From: Streptomyces venezuelae ATCC 10712
GTDB taxonomy: Bacteria > Actinomycetota > Actinomycetes > Streptomycetales > Streptomycetaceae
Direction of reading: 5' to 3'
Assembly (NCBI RefSeq): GCF_008639165.1
Contig: NZ_CP029197.1
Location: 186,001-250,000, forward strand
DNA length: 64,000 nt
Shown here: in pieces, positions 24,907 through 33,705 of the stretch
How the letters are laid out: every line of letters begins with the position of its first letter
Position numbering within the stretch: position 1 is the first letter of the stretch
Position numbers and translations under genes: made by a program
Notes under the pieces: model-generated
Database searches by the model: none
Seen by the model: the letters and a program-made list of their open reading frames with translations, nothing else
Told to the model about the DNA's origin: nothing

Positions 24907-26286
24907 ATGACCAGCGACGCGACCACCGGCACCGACGTCACCGCGCTCATCGACCCCCGCACCGGCGAGCCGCGCGGCACGGCCGTGTGCTCCCGGCTGC
25001 CCGAGGTGCGGGCCGCCGTGTCCGGCGCGCGCGCCGCGCTGCCGGGCTGGCGGGCGCTCACGCCCAAGGAGCGCTCGCGGCGCCTCGACCGGCTCGCGGC
25101 CCTCGTCGAGGAGCACGCGGAGGCGTACGCGGCCCGGGAGCGGGCCGGGACGGGCAAGCCGGAGGCGGAGGTGGCGGGCGAGATCGAGCAGGTCGCCGAC
25201 CTGTTCCGGTTCTTCGCGACGGCGGCGAGGACCCGCACCGCGCCGGCCTCGGGGCTGCTGGTGGCGGGCCACGAGAGCTGGGTGCGCTGGGAGCCGGTCG
25301 GCGTGGTGGGCGTGGTGGTGCCCTGGAACTATCCGCTGCTGATGGCGGCCTGGCGGTGCGCCCCGGCGCTCGCCGCCGGGAACACGGTGGTGGCGAAGCC
25401 CGCCGAGACGACCCCCGACAGCCTGGAGCTCCTCGCGGAGCACGCGGCGGCCGCGCTGGGCCCGGGCGTCCTCTGCCACCTCCCCGGCGACCGCGAGACC
25501 GGCCGGCTGCTCGTCGCATCGGCCGTGGACATGGTGGCGTTCACCGGCAGCGGCCGGGCGGGGGCCGATGTGGCGGTCCGCGCGGGGACCCGGCGGGTCA
25601 GTCTGGAGCTGGGCGGCAACGCCCCGGCGATCGTGCTTCCGGACGCGCCCGCCGACACGTGGGCGTCCCTGGCGGAGGCCGTCACGTACAACGCGGGGCA
25701 GAGCTGCGCCGCTCCGGCCCGGGTCATCACCCTGGCCGAGAACTACGAGGCCGCCGTCGCCGAGTTGACGGAGGCGCTGGCCGCCCGGGTGGCGGGCCGG
25801 GACTTCGGCCCGCTCAACAACCCCGACCAGGCGGAGCGTTACGACCGGCTGGTCGCCGCCTCCGGCGCCAAGCGGAACGTCGCCGGGACCGTCGCCCCGG
25901 AGCCGGGCGAGGAGGCCGGACACTGGCGCCCGGCGCGGCTGCTCGCGGACCTGCCGGACGACGATCCGGCGGTCACCGAGGAGGTGTTCGGGCCGCTCCT
26001 CACCGTGCAGCGGGCCGAGGGGCCGGCGGAGGCCCTCGCCCTGGCGAACGGCGTGCCGCAGGCCCTCGCCGCGAGCGTGTGGACCGGCGACCTCTCGGCC
26101 GCGCTGGAGCTGACGGCGGCCCTGGACGCGGGCGAGACCTGGGTCAACTGCCACCTCGTCCAGACGGCGGAGCTCCCGCACGGCGGCCGGGGCGCCTCCG
26201 GACACGGCACGGACCTGAGCACCTTGGCGCTCCAGGAGTACCAGCGGCCCAAGACGGTCACGGTCCGGCTGGGACGCCGGATCTAG
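24907..26286 (+). CDS. Aldehyde dehydrogenase (aminobutyraldehyde/betaine-aldehyde type)
   Basis: The 459-residue product is complete: PWNYPLLMAAW with Asn141, FTGSGRAGADV for NAD, Glu234 in LELGGNAP and the nucleophile Cys267 in AGQSCAAPAR. It oxidises an aldehyde to its acid with NAD(P)+ in the cytoplasm. It is somewhat shorter than the usual 480-500 residues: the loop after DFGPLNNPDQAERYDRLV is compact. It follows the asparagine-synthetase-like gene by 34 bases, so the acid made here may be the carboxylate that enzyme activates. That link is inference. A 252-base gap with no recognisable gene follows. Confidence 0.92.
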   Translation: MTSDATTGTDVTALIDPRTGEPRGTAVCSRLPEVRAAVSGARAALPGWRALTPKERSRRLDRLAALVEEHAEAYAARERAGTGKPEAEVAGEIEQVADLFRFFATAARTRTAPASGLLVAGHESWVRWEPVGVVGVVVPWNYPLLMAAWRCAPALAAGNTVVAKPAETTPDSLELLAEHAAAALGPGVLCHLPGDRETGRLLVASAVDMVAFTGSGRAGADVAVRAGTRRVSLELGGNAPAIVLPDAPADTWASLAEAVTYNAGQSCAAPARVITLAENYEAAVAELTEALAARVAGRDFGPLNNPDQAERYDRLVAASGAKRNVAGTVAPEPGEEAGHWRPARLLADLPDDDPAVTEEVFGPLLTVQRAEGPAEALALANGVPQALAASVWTGDLSAALELTAALDAGETWVNCHLVQTAELPHGGRGASGHGTDLSTLALQEYQRPKTVTVRLGRRI

Positions 26287-26538
26287 CCCGCGGTTCGCGC
26301 CGGACCGGGCCCGGGGGGCGGTGCGTGCGACCGGCCTGCGCGTTCGGCGTGCGGCCGGGCGGGCCGGACCGGCGGGAGTCGTCGGACGGCGCCGGTGAGT
26401 CGTGCCCCTCGGAGAAGACCGGTGATTCCGCCGATGCCCGTGGGACGTGGTGCCCGGACAGTGGCCGGGCCAGATCACGGCGTGGCCGCCGTCCGGACGC
26501 CCGGGCGGCGCCCCACGACACGAGAGGACGACTCCGTC

Positions 26539-27432
26539 ATGACACGACACCTCGGCGCGGCCATGGCCGCCGCCTGTCTGACCCTGCTGCTCGCCCCCGG
26601 CGCCCAGGCCGCCGGCTCCGCTCCCGCGAGCGCGGCGGCGGCCGCGGACAACCCGTACGAGCGCGGCCCCGCGCCCACCCAGTCCAGCATCGAGGCACTG
26701 CGCGGCTCGTACGGCGTCGGCGAGACGTCCGTCTCCTCGCTCGCCGTCAGCGGCTTCGGCGGCGGCACGATCTACTACCCGACGTCCACGAGCGACGGCA
26801 CGTTCGGCGCCGTGGTGATCTCGCCGGGGTTCACGGCCTACCAGTCCTCGATCGCGTGGCTCGGGCCGAGGCTGGCCTCCCAGGGGTTCGTGGTCTTCAC
26901 CATCGACACCCTGACCACCCTCGACCAGCCCGACAGCCGTGGGCGGCAACTTCTGGCGGCCCTCGACTACCTGACCCAGCGCAGTTCCGTGCGGGGCCGC
27001 GTCGACGCCAGCCGGCTCGGCGTGATGGGGCACTCGATGGGCGGCGGCGGCACGCTCGAAGCGGCCAAGAGCCGACCGTCACTGAAGGCCGCCGTACCGC
27101 TGACCGGGTGGAACACGGACAAGACCTGGCCCGAGATCACCACCCCCACGCTCGTCATCGGCGCGGACGGCGACACGATCGCCCCCGTCGCCACCCACTC
27201 GGAGCCGTTCTACGAGAGCCTGCCCGGCTCCCTCGACAAGGCGTACCTGGAGCTCAACGGCGCCACGCACTTCACCCCGAACTCGTCGAACACGACGATC
27301 GCGAAGTACAGCCTCTCCTGGCTCAAGCGGTTCATCGACGACGACACCCGCTACGACCAGTTCCTGTGCCCGCTGCCGCGGCCGAGTCTGACGATCGACG
27401 AGTACCGGGGCACCTGCCCGCTCGGTTCCTGA
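26539..27432 (+). CDS. Secreted cutinase / polyester hydrolase of the PET-hydrolase family
   Basis: The 297-residue product has a signal peptide (about 1-36) and a mature start at [11 protein letters not shown], as in Thermobifida cutinases and LCC. The alpha/beta hydrolase triad is visible: Ser166 in MGHSMGG, Asp212 in [10 protein letters not shown] and His244 in GATHFTPN. Trp191 (LTGW), which stacks on the aromatic ring in known PET hydrolases, is present. The oxyanion-side Tyr is Phe98 (ISPGFTA). Cys277 and Cys293 match the conserved C-terminal disulfide. The natural substrate is probably cutin or other polyesters. ATG 26539 has GAGAGGA upstream; a hairpin follows the stop. Confidence 0.95.
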   Translation: MTRHLGAAMAAACLTLLLAPGAQAAGSAPASAAAAADNPYERGPAPTQSSIEALRGSYGVGETSVSSLAVSGFGGGTIYYPTSTSDGTFGAVVISPGFTAYQSSIAWLGPRLASQGFVVFTIDTLTTLDQPDSRGRQLLAALDYLTQRSSVRGRVDASRLGVMGHSMGGGGTLEAAKSRPSLKAAVPLTGWNTDKTWPEITTPTLVIGADGDTIAPVATHSEPFYESLPGSLDKAYLELNGATHFTPNSSNTTIAKYSLSWLKRFIDDDTRYDQFLCPLPRPSLTIDEYRGTCPLGS

Positions 27433-27458
27433 CGCCCTGTGCACCATCACAGAGCCGC

Positions 27459-27494
27459 GTTCCCGGGTCTGGGCCACTGCCCAGACCCGGGAAC
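27459..27494. terminator. Perfect 16-bp hairpin after the cutinase gene
   Basis: Arms 27459-27474 and 27479-27494 are exact reverse complements around a CACT loop. The hairpin starts 26 bases after the cutinase stop and ends 28 bases before the LuxR start. Confidence 0.92.
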
Positions 27495-27522
27495 CTTCCG
27501 CCGTACCGTACGGCTCGGTAAC

Positions 27523-30252
27523 GTGACCGCCGTGAGCGGAGCGACGCACCCCGCCGACGGCCCGCGGCTCTACGACCGAGCGGCCGAACTCTCCGCCGTG
27601 GCCCGCCTGTCGGCCCGTGCCGCAGCCGGACGCGGCGGTGTCCTGTTCGTCACCGGCAACCCCGGTGAGGGCCGCACCGCCCTCCTCCGCCGGGCGGCTC
27701 ACGACTTTCCCGGTGCGGCGTACCGGGTCGCCGCGCCCCACCACCGGGGTCCCTGGAGCGCGGTACGGGCGCTGTTCGCGGAGCTCGCCCCCACCCCGGC
27801 GGCCGGGCGCCGGGCACTGCGGCTCGCGCGCGGCGAGGGCGGGCTGGCCCGGGGAGTGGCCGCCCTCGCCACCGGCACGGAAGCCGTGCTGCTCTGTGTG
27901 GACGACCTCCACCTGTGGGACGCGCATTCACGGGCCGCCCTCGCCGCGGCCTGGCAGGAGACGGGCGGGCGGAGGCAGGACCGGGTGGGGTGGCTGGTGT
28001 CGGCCGCGCGCCACCACCGGCTTCCCGAGGTGCCTGGGGCGGAGACGGTGCGGTTGGGCCGACTGACCGCGTCGGGGGCGCGGGCCCTGCTCGACGACCT
28101 GTGTCCGGTGGCCGCGCCGGCACCACCGGTCGGGGAGCGGCTGCTCGACGAGGCGGCCGGGCATCCCGGCGTCCTGACCGCGGCGGTACGGCGGCTGACC
28201 GTGCCTCAGCTCGCGGGGTCCCTGCCGCTGCCGCGGCCTGCGGTCGACGACACGGTCCTCGCCGAGGTGTACGGAGGACTGCTCCAACGCCTCCCCGCGG
28301 CCTCCCGCCGTCTGCTCGCCACGGTCGCCGTGGCGGCCCTCGCGGGCCGCGCGGGGGCCGGGGCCGACGCGGCGGGCACGGTGGCGTACGGCGTCGGCGG
28401 TGGCGGCGGGTCGGCGCCCGCCGGGGCGCGCGGCGCCCGTGCCTCGGCCGAGCCGCTGGAGGGACTGGTCGCGGACGGGCTGCTGCGCCGCCGCAGGGGT
28501 GGGGCGGTGGGCTTCGACGACCCCTTCCTGGGGCGCGCCGCGCTCGCCTCGGCCCGGCAGCCCTGGCGGGGCAGGACCCGCGCCCTCCACGCGCCCGGCG
28601 CGGACCGCGGTATTGACCGCCCGGCGGCGGCTCCGGCGCCCTCCGCGGACCGCCCGGCCCCGGGTTCGGCACCGTCCGCGGATCGCTCGGCGGCGGGTTC
28701 GGCGCTCGCGCGCAGTGAGGACCATCGTGCCGACCGGCTCGGGCCGTCCGCCGCCGTGCGCGCGCTCTCGCCGGTCGCCCGGGGCCGCGCGCAGCTGGTC
28801 CGGGGGCTCGCGGCACTGGCCGGTGGCCCGGTCATGGACGCGCACGAGGCGCTGCTGCAGGCGGCGGAACTGCTGCGGGAACGGGCGCCGGTGGAGGCGT
28901 CCGACGCGCGGTTCCTGGCGATGGAGGCGGCGTGGGCGGGCGGCGACGTGGAGGCCTGCCTGGCCGCTCTCGACGGCGGTGCGGAGGTGCGGGGGCTGGA
29001 GCGCGACTTCGCCGACGGGCTGAGCGCGGCGTTGACCGTACGACTGGACGACGCCCGCACGGCACTGGCGCGGGTGGTCGCGGGCGAAGGGGGCGCGGAC
29101 GATCCCCGGTTGCTCCTCCGGGCCGGGGCCGCCGCGCTCGTCCTCGGCGACACCGCGGTGGCGGCCCGGATCCACGCCCGTGCGCTGGTCCGGGCGCGGG
29201 CGGAGCACCGTACCGCCCTGCTGCCCCACGCGCTCGAACAGCTCGCGTACGCCGAACTGCGGGCCGGCCGGTACGGCCGGGCCGCGCTCGCCGCGCGGGA
29301 GGGGCTGCGGACGGCGGAGGCGACGGGCCAGCACAACGTGGCGGCCCATCAGCACGCCGTACTGGCTCTGGTGGCGTCGGTGAAGGGCGACGGGTCAGCG
29401 GTGGCGGAGCACGCGGGGCGGGCGCTAGAGACGGCGGGACCGCACGGGCTCGTCCAGGCCGCGACGCTCGCGGAGTGGGCGCTGGCGCGGGCCGAACGGG
29501 GCCGGGGTCTGGCCGCCCAGGCGGCCGCGCGGCTCGTGCCGCTGGTCCGGCCCGGTCCCCGGGGCGGTCATTTCGCGCTGCGCATGCTGGTGGTCCCCTG
29601 CTTCGTGGAGACGGCGGTCGCGGCCGGCCGGAACGCGGAGGCCCGGGACGCGGCCGAGGAGTACGCGGTCTGGGCCGCGCTGGGCGTCGACGCAGCCGCG
29701 CAGGCGCAGTTGGCACGCTGCCGTGCCCTGCTCGCGGAGGGCGAGGCGTCCGCGTACTGGTTCCGTGAGGCGGTGCGCCGCCACGACAGCTGCGGGAACG
29801 ACTTCGAGCGGGCCCGCACCCTCCTGGCGTACGGCACATGGCTGAGGCGCCGCCGACGACCGGGCGACGCGCGTGGTCCGCTGCGCGACGCCCTCGTGAC
29901 CTTCGAGCGGGCCGCCGCCGAGGGCTGGGCCGAGCACGCGCGCTCCGAACTCCGTGCCACCGGAGGGGCATCGGGCGGGGCGAAGGATTCGGCGGCGCCG
30001 CCCGATCTGACCCCTCAGCAGCAGCGCATCGCCCGCCTCGTCGCGCGGGGCGCCACCAACCAGGAGGTCGCCGACCATCTCTCCCTCAGCCCCCGCACCG
30101 TGGACCACCATCTCCGCGGCGTCTTCGCCCGGCTGGGCATCCGGTCCCGTGTCGAACTCCCGGGCGTGGTGGACGGGTGGGACGCCGGTCGCCGGGAGGC
30201 AGGGGGCCGTCACACCGTCTCCGGGCCGGTGCCCCCGCAGCGCGCGGTGTGA
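27523..30252 (+). CDS. Large LuxR-family regulator with AAA ATPase-like domain
   Basis: The 909-residue protein has an N-terminal P-loop (GNPGEGRT, residues 45-52, with Arg where Lys is usual), Walker B VLLCVDDLH at 122-130, a long helical repeat region and a C-terminal LuxR HTH (LTPQQQRIARLVARGATNQE, then VADHLSLSPRTVDHHL). This is the LAL/MalT-like plan. The Lys to Arg change suggests weak or absent ATP hydrolysis. A low-complexity Ala/Pro/Asp linker near residues 360-400 contains repeats of a SADR-type unit (APSADRPAPGSAPSADRSAA). GTG 27523 or GTG 27532 could start it. It overlaps the methyltransferase by four bases. Targets unknown. Confidence 0.9.
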   Translation: MTAVSGATHPADGPRLYDRAAELSAVARLSARAAAGRGGVLFVTGNPGEGRTALLRRAAHDFPGAAYRVAAPHHRGPWSAVRALFAELAPTPAAGRRALRLARGEGGLARGVAALATGTEAVLLCVDDLHLWDAHSRAALAAAWQETGGRRQDRVGWLVSAARHHRLPEVPGAETVRLGRLTASGARALLDDLCPVAAPAPPVGERLLDEAAGHPGVLTAAVRRLTVPQLAGSLPLPRPAVDDTVLAEVYGGLLQRLPAASRRLLATVAVAALAGRAGAGADAAGTVAYGVGGGGGSAPAGARGARASAEPLEGLVADGLLRRRRGGAVGFDDPFLGRAALASARQPWRGRTRALHAPGADRGIDRPAAAPAPSADRPAPGSAPSADRSAAGSALARSEDHRADRLGPSAAVRALSPVARGRAQLVRGLAALAGGPVMDAHEALLQAAELLRERAPVEASDARFLAMEAAWAGGDVEACLAALDGGAEVRGLERDFADGLSAALTVRLDDARTALARVVAGEGGADDPRLLLRAGAAALVLGDTAVAARIHARALVRARAEHRTALLPHALEQLAYAELRAGRYGRAALAAREGLRTAEATGQHNVAAHQHAVLALVASVKGDGSAVAEHAGRALETAGPHGLVQAATLAEWALARAERGRGLAAQAAARLVPLVRPGPRGGHFALRMLVVPCFVETAVAAGRNAEARDAAEEYAVWAALGVDAAAQAQLARCRALLAEGEASAYWFREAVRRHDSCGNDFERARTLLAYGTWLRRRRRPGDARGPLRDALVTFERAAAEGWAEHARSELRATGGASGGAKDSAAPPDLTPQQQRIARLVARGATNQEVADHLSLSPRTVDHHLRGVFARLGIRSRVELPGVVDGWDAGRREAGGRHTVSGPVPPQRAV

Positions 30253-30824
30253 CCCGGGCGACGGAGCAGCGGCCCTCCTGGGGCTACCACCGGCTGCTCG
30301 GCGAGCGGCTCGCCCACGCCACGGCCGCCCTCGACGTCCAGACGGGCGGCGGGGAGGTCCTCGCCGGTGTGCCGACGCTGCCGCGGACGATGGTGGCCAC
30401 CGAGTCGTGGCCACCCAACCTCGCGCGGGCCACCGCGCTCCTGCACCCGCGGGGCGCCATCGTCGTCGCCGATCCGGACAAGCCTCCGCTGCCCTTCCCC
30501 GACGCCGCGTTCGACCTCGTCACCAGCCGCCACCCCGCGACGGTGTGGTGGGCGGAGATCGCCCGCGTCCTGCGTCCGGGCGGCACCTATCTCGCCCAGC
30601 ACTTCGGTCCCGCCAGCGTCTGGGAACTGGTCGAGTTCTTCCTGGGACCGCAGCCGGAGGCGGCCCGGCACCTGCGCAAGGTGATCTGGATCGTGCCGGG
30701 GTTCACGGTGGAGTCGCACCTGCCCCGGCCGCGCGCGCTCGACGCGCTGATCCGCGCGGAGGGTCCGTTCGTGGCCCACTCCTCGCGGACCCTCGTCGAG
30801 GCGCGCAGACCCGGGACGCCCTAA
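30249..30824 (+). CDS. SAM-dependent methyltransferase, class I
   Basis: The 191-residue product starts at GTG 30249, overlapping the LuxR stop by GTGA. Motif I reads LDVQTGGGEVLAGV near residues 28-41, PFPDAAFDLVTSRH fits motif II, and ARVLRPGGTYLAQH motif III/IV. There is little sequence before motif I, so the N terminus is shorter than usual for the family. The coupling to the regulator suggests coexpression. The substrate is unknown. Its stop overlaps the stop of the convergent NUDIX gene by three to four bases. Confidence 0.85.
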   Translation: MTRATEQRPSWGYHRLLGERLAHATAALDVQTGGGEVLAGVPTLPRTMVATESWPPNLARATALLHPRGAIVVADPDKPPLPFPDAAFDLVTSRHPATVWWAEIARVLRPGGTYLAQHFGPASVWELVEFFLGPQPEAARHLRKVIWIVPGFTVESHLPRPRALDALIRAEGPFVAHSSRTLVEARRPGTP

Positions 30825-31288
30825 CGCTCCAGGTACGCGGCGCGGGGGACGGCGCCCGACACCAGGGGGGCCATGTGCGCCCGGTAGCGGGGCGACAGGG
30901 TCTGCAGGGAGGTGATCTTCTCCAGCGGGATCCAGTCGAGGCCGATCTGGTCGATGTCCTGCTCGGTTCCGCCGACGAGTTCGGCGCTGCCGTCGACGGT
31001 GCAGAGGAAGACGACCTCGACCCGGTGGAAGTTCTCCTGGCTGAGCACTCCGGGATCCTCGGTCCAGCCCTCCAGGACCCAGAGGAGCGGGCCGACCCGC
31101 ACCGTCAGCCCGGTCTCCTCGTGCACCTCGCGGCGGAGCGCGTCCGGCAGCAGCTCACCGGTCTCCTGGCCCCCTCCGGGAAGGAAGTGGCACTCCCGGC
31201 CGTTCCAGAGGTTCCGGGTGAGCAGGACGGATCCCTCATGGAGGACGACGGCCTTCGCGGAGGTGCGGATGCGGGTGGGGACGGTCAT
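30821..31288 (-). CDS. NUDIX hydrolase
   Basis: The 155-residue product carries a full Nudix box, GGGQETGELLPDALRREV followed by HEETGL, matching GX5EX7REUXEEXGU. It would hydrolyse a nucleoside diphosphate linked to another moiety, such as an oxidised nucleotide or nucleotide sugar, with Mg2+. ATG 31288 has GGAGA-type sequence upstream (reverse strand). It is a stand-alone gene with its stop overlapping the convergent methyltransferase gene. The substrate cannot be deduced. Confidence 0.92.
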   Translation of the reverse strand: MTVPTRIRTSAKAVVLHEGSVLLTRNLWNGRECHFLPGGGQETGELLPDALRREVHEETGLTVRVGPLLWVLEGWTEDPGVLSQENFHRVEVVFLCTVDGSAELVGGTEQDIDQIGLDWIPLEKITSLQTLSPRYRAHMAPLVSGAVPRAAYLER

Positions 31289-31398
31289 GGGGGTCTCCTC
31301 GGTCCGGGCGGTCGGCCACCCCGGCAGCATGCCCACGCCTACGGACGGCATGCCGCGCCCCGACCGACCGCGGGGGCGTGGCGTCTCGTCGGGGAGGG

Positions 31399-32328
31399 TC
31401 AGAAGACCGACAGGCCCGTGATGGTCGTGAAGCGGTCGAGGGCGGTCACGCCCGCCACCGAGTTTCCCCGGCTGTCGAGTCCCGGGCTCCAGACGCAGAG
31501 CGTGCAGCGGCCCGGGACGACGGCGACGACGGCTCCGCCGACGCCGCTCTTGCCCGGGAGGCCGACCCGGTAGGCGAAGTCGCCGGCGGCGTCGTAGGTG
31601 CCGCAGGTGAGCATGACGGCGTTGACCTGTTTGGCCTGGCTGCGGGTCAGCAGCCGGGTGCCGTCGGCGCGCAGTCCGTGGCGGGCCAGGAAGCCGGTGG
31701 CGAGGGCCAGGTCGGCGCAGGAGGCTTCCAGGGAGCACTGGCGGAAGTACTCGCGGAGCAGGTCGGGCACCGGGCCGGTAATGTTGCCGTAGGAGGCCAT
31801 GAAGTGGGCGAGGGCCGCGTTCCGGTCGCCGTGGGTGGCTTCCGAGGCGGCCACGGCGGTGTCGAAGGCGAGTTCCGGGTTGCCGCTCTCGGCGCGCAGG
31901 AAGTTGAGCAGGCTGCCGGAGGCGTCGCCGGTGAGCCGGTGGAGGCGGTCGGTGACGACGAGGGCGCCGGCGTTGATGAACGGATTGCGCGGGATGCCGT
32001 TCTCGTACTCCAGCTGTACGAGGGAGTTGAACGGGTCGCCGGACGGCTCCCGGCCGACGTGGGCCCAGAGCGCGTCGCCCTCGCCTGCGAGGGCGAGCGC
32101 GAGGGTGAAGACCTTGGTGACGGACTGGGTGGAGAAGGGGCGGCGCCAGTCCCCCACCCCGTAGACGGTGCCGTCGAGTTCGGCCACGGCCATGCCGAAG
32201 TCGGCGGGGTCGCCGGCGGCGAGGGCCGGGATGTAGTCGGCCGGGGCGCCCCGGTCGGTGAGTCCGGCGATCTCCTCGGCGATGCGGTCGAGGACGGGCT
32301 GGAAGGAGGTGGTGGTGTACGTGGTCAC
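31399..32328 (-). CDS. glsA: Glutaminase
   Basis: The 309-residue product is a serine-type glutaminase with a beta-lactamase-like fold: FSTQSVTKVF with the Ser-x-x-Lys pair, NPFINAGALVVTD, YGNITGPVPDLLREYF and GLPGKSGVGGAVVAVVPG, all family signatures. It hydrolyses L-glutamine to glutamate and ammonia. It starts at GTG 32328, overlapping the stop of the upstream 3-hydroxyisobutyryl-CoA hydrolase gene by four bases, so both form an operon. The length matches the family. The pair suggests amino-acid catabolism. Confidence 0.95.
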   Translation of the reverse strand: MTTYTTTSFQPVLDRIAEEIAGLTDRGAPADYIPALAAGDPADFGMAVAELDGTVYGVGDWRRPFSTQSVTKVFTLALALAGEGDALWAHVGREPSGDPFNSLVQLEYENGIPRNPFINAGALVVTDRLHRLTGDASGSLLNFLRAESGNPELAFDTAVAASEATHGDRNAALAHFMASYGNITGPVPDLLREYFRQCSLEASCADLALATGFLARHGLRADGTRLLTRSQAKQVNAVMLTCGTYDAAGDFAYRVGLPGKSGVGGAVVAVVPGRCTLCVWSPGLDSRGNSVAGVTALDRFTTITGLSVF

Positions 32329-33419
32329 GCGCTGTCCCGGGGCGCCCGGTCCTGGAGCGTGCGACGGGCCGCGGCGAGGCCGAGGTCGCCGCCCGGCGGG
32401 ACGAGGAAGTAGCGGGCGACCGCCGCGTCGGTGACCTCGGGGAGCGTGGGCGGGGTCCAGCGGGGGTCGCGGTCCTTGTCGACGACCTGGGCGCGGATGC
32501 CCTCGACGAGGTCGGGGGTGGCCAGGGCGGCGCAGGAGGTCCGGTACTCCAGGTCGAGGACCTCCTCCAGGCTGCTGAGGGCGCGGGAGCGGCGCAGGGT
32601 GGCCAGGGTCGCCTTGAGGGCGGTCGGGGACTTGGTGAGGAGGGTGGCGGCCGCCTCCTTGGCGGCGGGCTCGCCGGTGTCGAAGAGGCGCTCGAGGACC
32701 GCTTCGACGGTCTCGGCGGCGTAGCAGGCGTCGATCCAGGGCCGCTGCTCGGCGAGGACTCCGGGCGGGGCGGTGGCCGTGTGGCGGGCGACGGCCTCCT
32801 CGGCCGCAAGCCGGGTCAGGTCGGCTGCCAGGGCGGGGAGTTCGGCGGCGGGCACGAAGTGGTCGGCGAGGCCGGTGAGGATCGCGTCGGCGGCGCCGAT
32901 CCGGCCGCCGGTGAGGGCGAGGTGGGTGCCGAGTTCGCCGGGGGCGCGGCCGAGGAGGTGGGTGCCGCCGACGTCGGGGACGAAGCCGATGCCGGTCTCG
33001 GGCATGGCGAGCCGGGAGCGTTCGGTGACGACGCGGACGGAGCCGTGGGCGGAGACGCCGACGCCGCCGCCCATGACGATGCCGTCCATGAGGGCGACGT
33101 ACGGTTTGGGGTAGCGGGCGATCCGGGCGTTGAGCCGGTACTCGTCCCGCCAGAAGGCGGCGGAGGCGGTTCCTCCGGCGCGGGCGTCGTCGTGGATGGC
33201 GCGGATGTCGCCGCCGGCGCAGAGGCCGCGGTCCCCGGCGCCCTCGATGACGACGGTGGTGACGGCCGGGTCGTGCTCCCATGCGTCGAGGGCCGCGTCG
33301 ACGGCGAGGACCATGGCGTGGGTGAGCGCGTTGATGGCGCGGGGGCGGTGGAGGGTGATGAATCCGGCCCGGCCCTCCGTCCGGAGGAGTACGTCGGGGG
33401 TTCCGGTCGGCACGATCAC
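32325..33419 (-). CDS. 3-hydroxyisobutyryl-CoA hydrolase-like enoyl-CoA hydratase family protein
   Basis: The 364-residue product is a long crotonase, the size of HIBCH rather than of simple hydratases (about 260). Oxyanion-hole segments read GLCAGGDIRAI and GIVMGGGVGVSAHG, and the catalytic region MPETGIGFVPDVGG holds the Glu and Asp typical of HIBCH. It would hydrolyse 3-hydroxyisobutyryl-CoA in valine breakdown. Start may be GTG 33419 or GTG 33413. It is the first gene of a two-gene unit with glutaminase. The 286-base gap upstream holds only the hairpin of the GNAT gene and no gene I can support. Confidence 0.88.
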   Translation of the reverse strand: MIVPTGTPDVLLRTEGRAGFITLHRPRAINALTHAMVLAVDAALDAWEHDPAVTTVVIEGAGDRGLCAGGDIRAIHDDARAGGTASAAFWRDEYRLNARIARYPKPYVALMDGIVMGGGVGVSAHGSVRVVTERSRLAMPETGIGFVPDVGGTHLLGRAPGELGTHLALTGGRIGAADAILTGLADHFVPAAELPALAADLTRLAAEEAVARHTATAPPGVLAEQRPWIDACYAAETVEAVLERLFDTGEPAAKEAAATLLTKSPTALKATLATLRRSRALSSLEEVLDLEYRTSCAALATPDLVEGIRAQVVDKDRDPRWTPPTLPEVTDAAVARYFLVPPGGDLGLAAARRTLQDRAPRDSA

Positions 33420-33656
33420 TCGGTCCCTTCAGGCGGCGCGGCTCGCTGTCCCGGTCACCGTACCGGGCGGGCCCGGCCGGAGCCGACGCGGATCCGGGGG
33501 ACGGCCCTGGTCAGTCGCGGTGGGCTCGCGCGCGGGGAAGGGGCGGGAAGGACTCATCCGCTTCTCGCGGATCCTGATTGCACGGTGCACGGTCCTGTGA
33601 CGGCCGCTACCCCGCGTCCTCATGTGTCGAGTCCTTCCCGTCCCTTCCATGGAACC

Positions 33657-33694
33657 ACCGCCCCGGCGGCGCCGCGAGCGCCCGCCGGGGCGGT
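33657..33694. terminator. 13-bp hairpin after the GNAT gene
   Basis: ACCGCCCCGGCGG at 33657-33669 pairs exactly with 33682-33694 around a 12-base loop. It begins 12 bases beyond the stop of the minus-strand GNAT gene. Confidence 0.85.
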
Positions 33695-33705
33695 GGGGGA
33701 AGGGC

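Noticed and set aside
24987..27521. An 844-codon plus-strand frame over the aldehyde dehydrogenase and cutinase genes
   Set aside because: Both genes are clearly read in their own frames; this one has no motifs.
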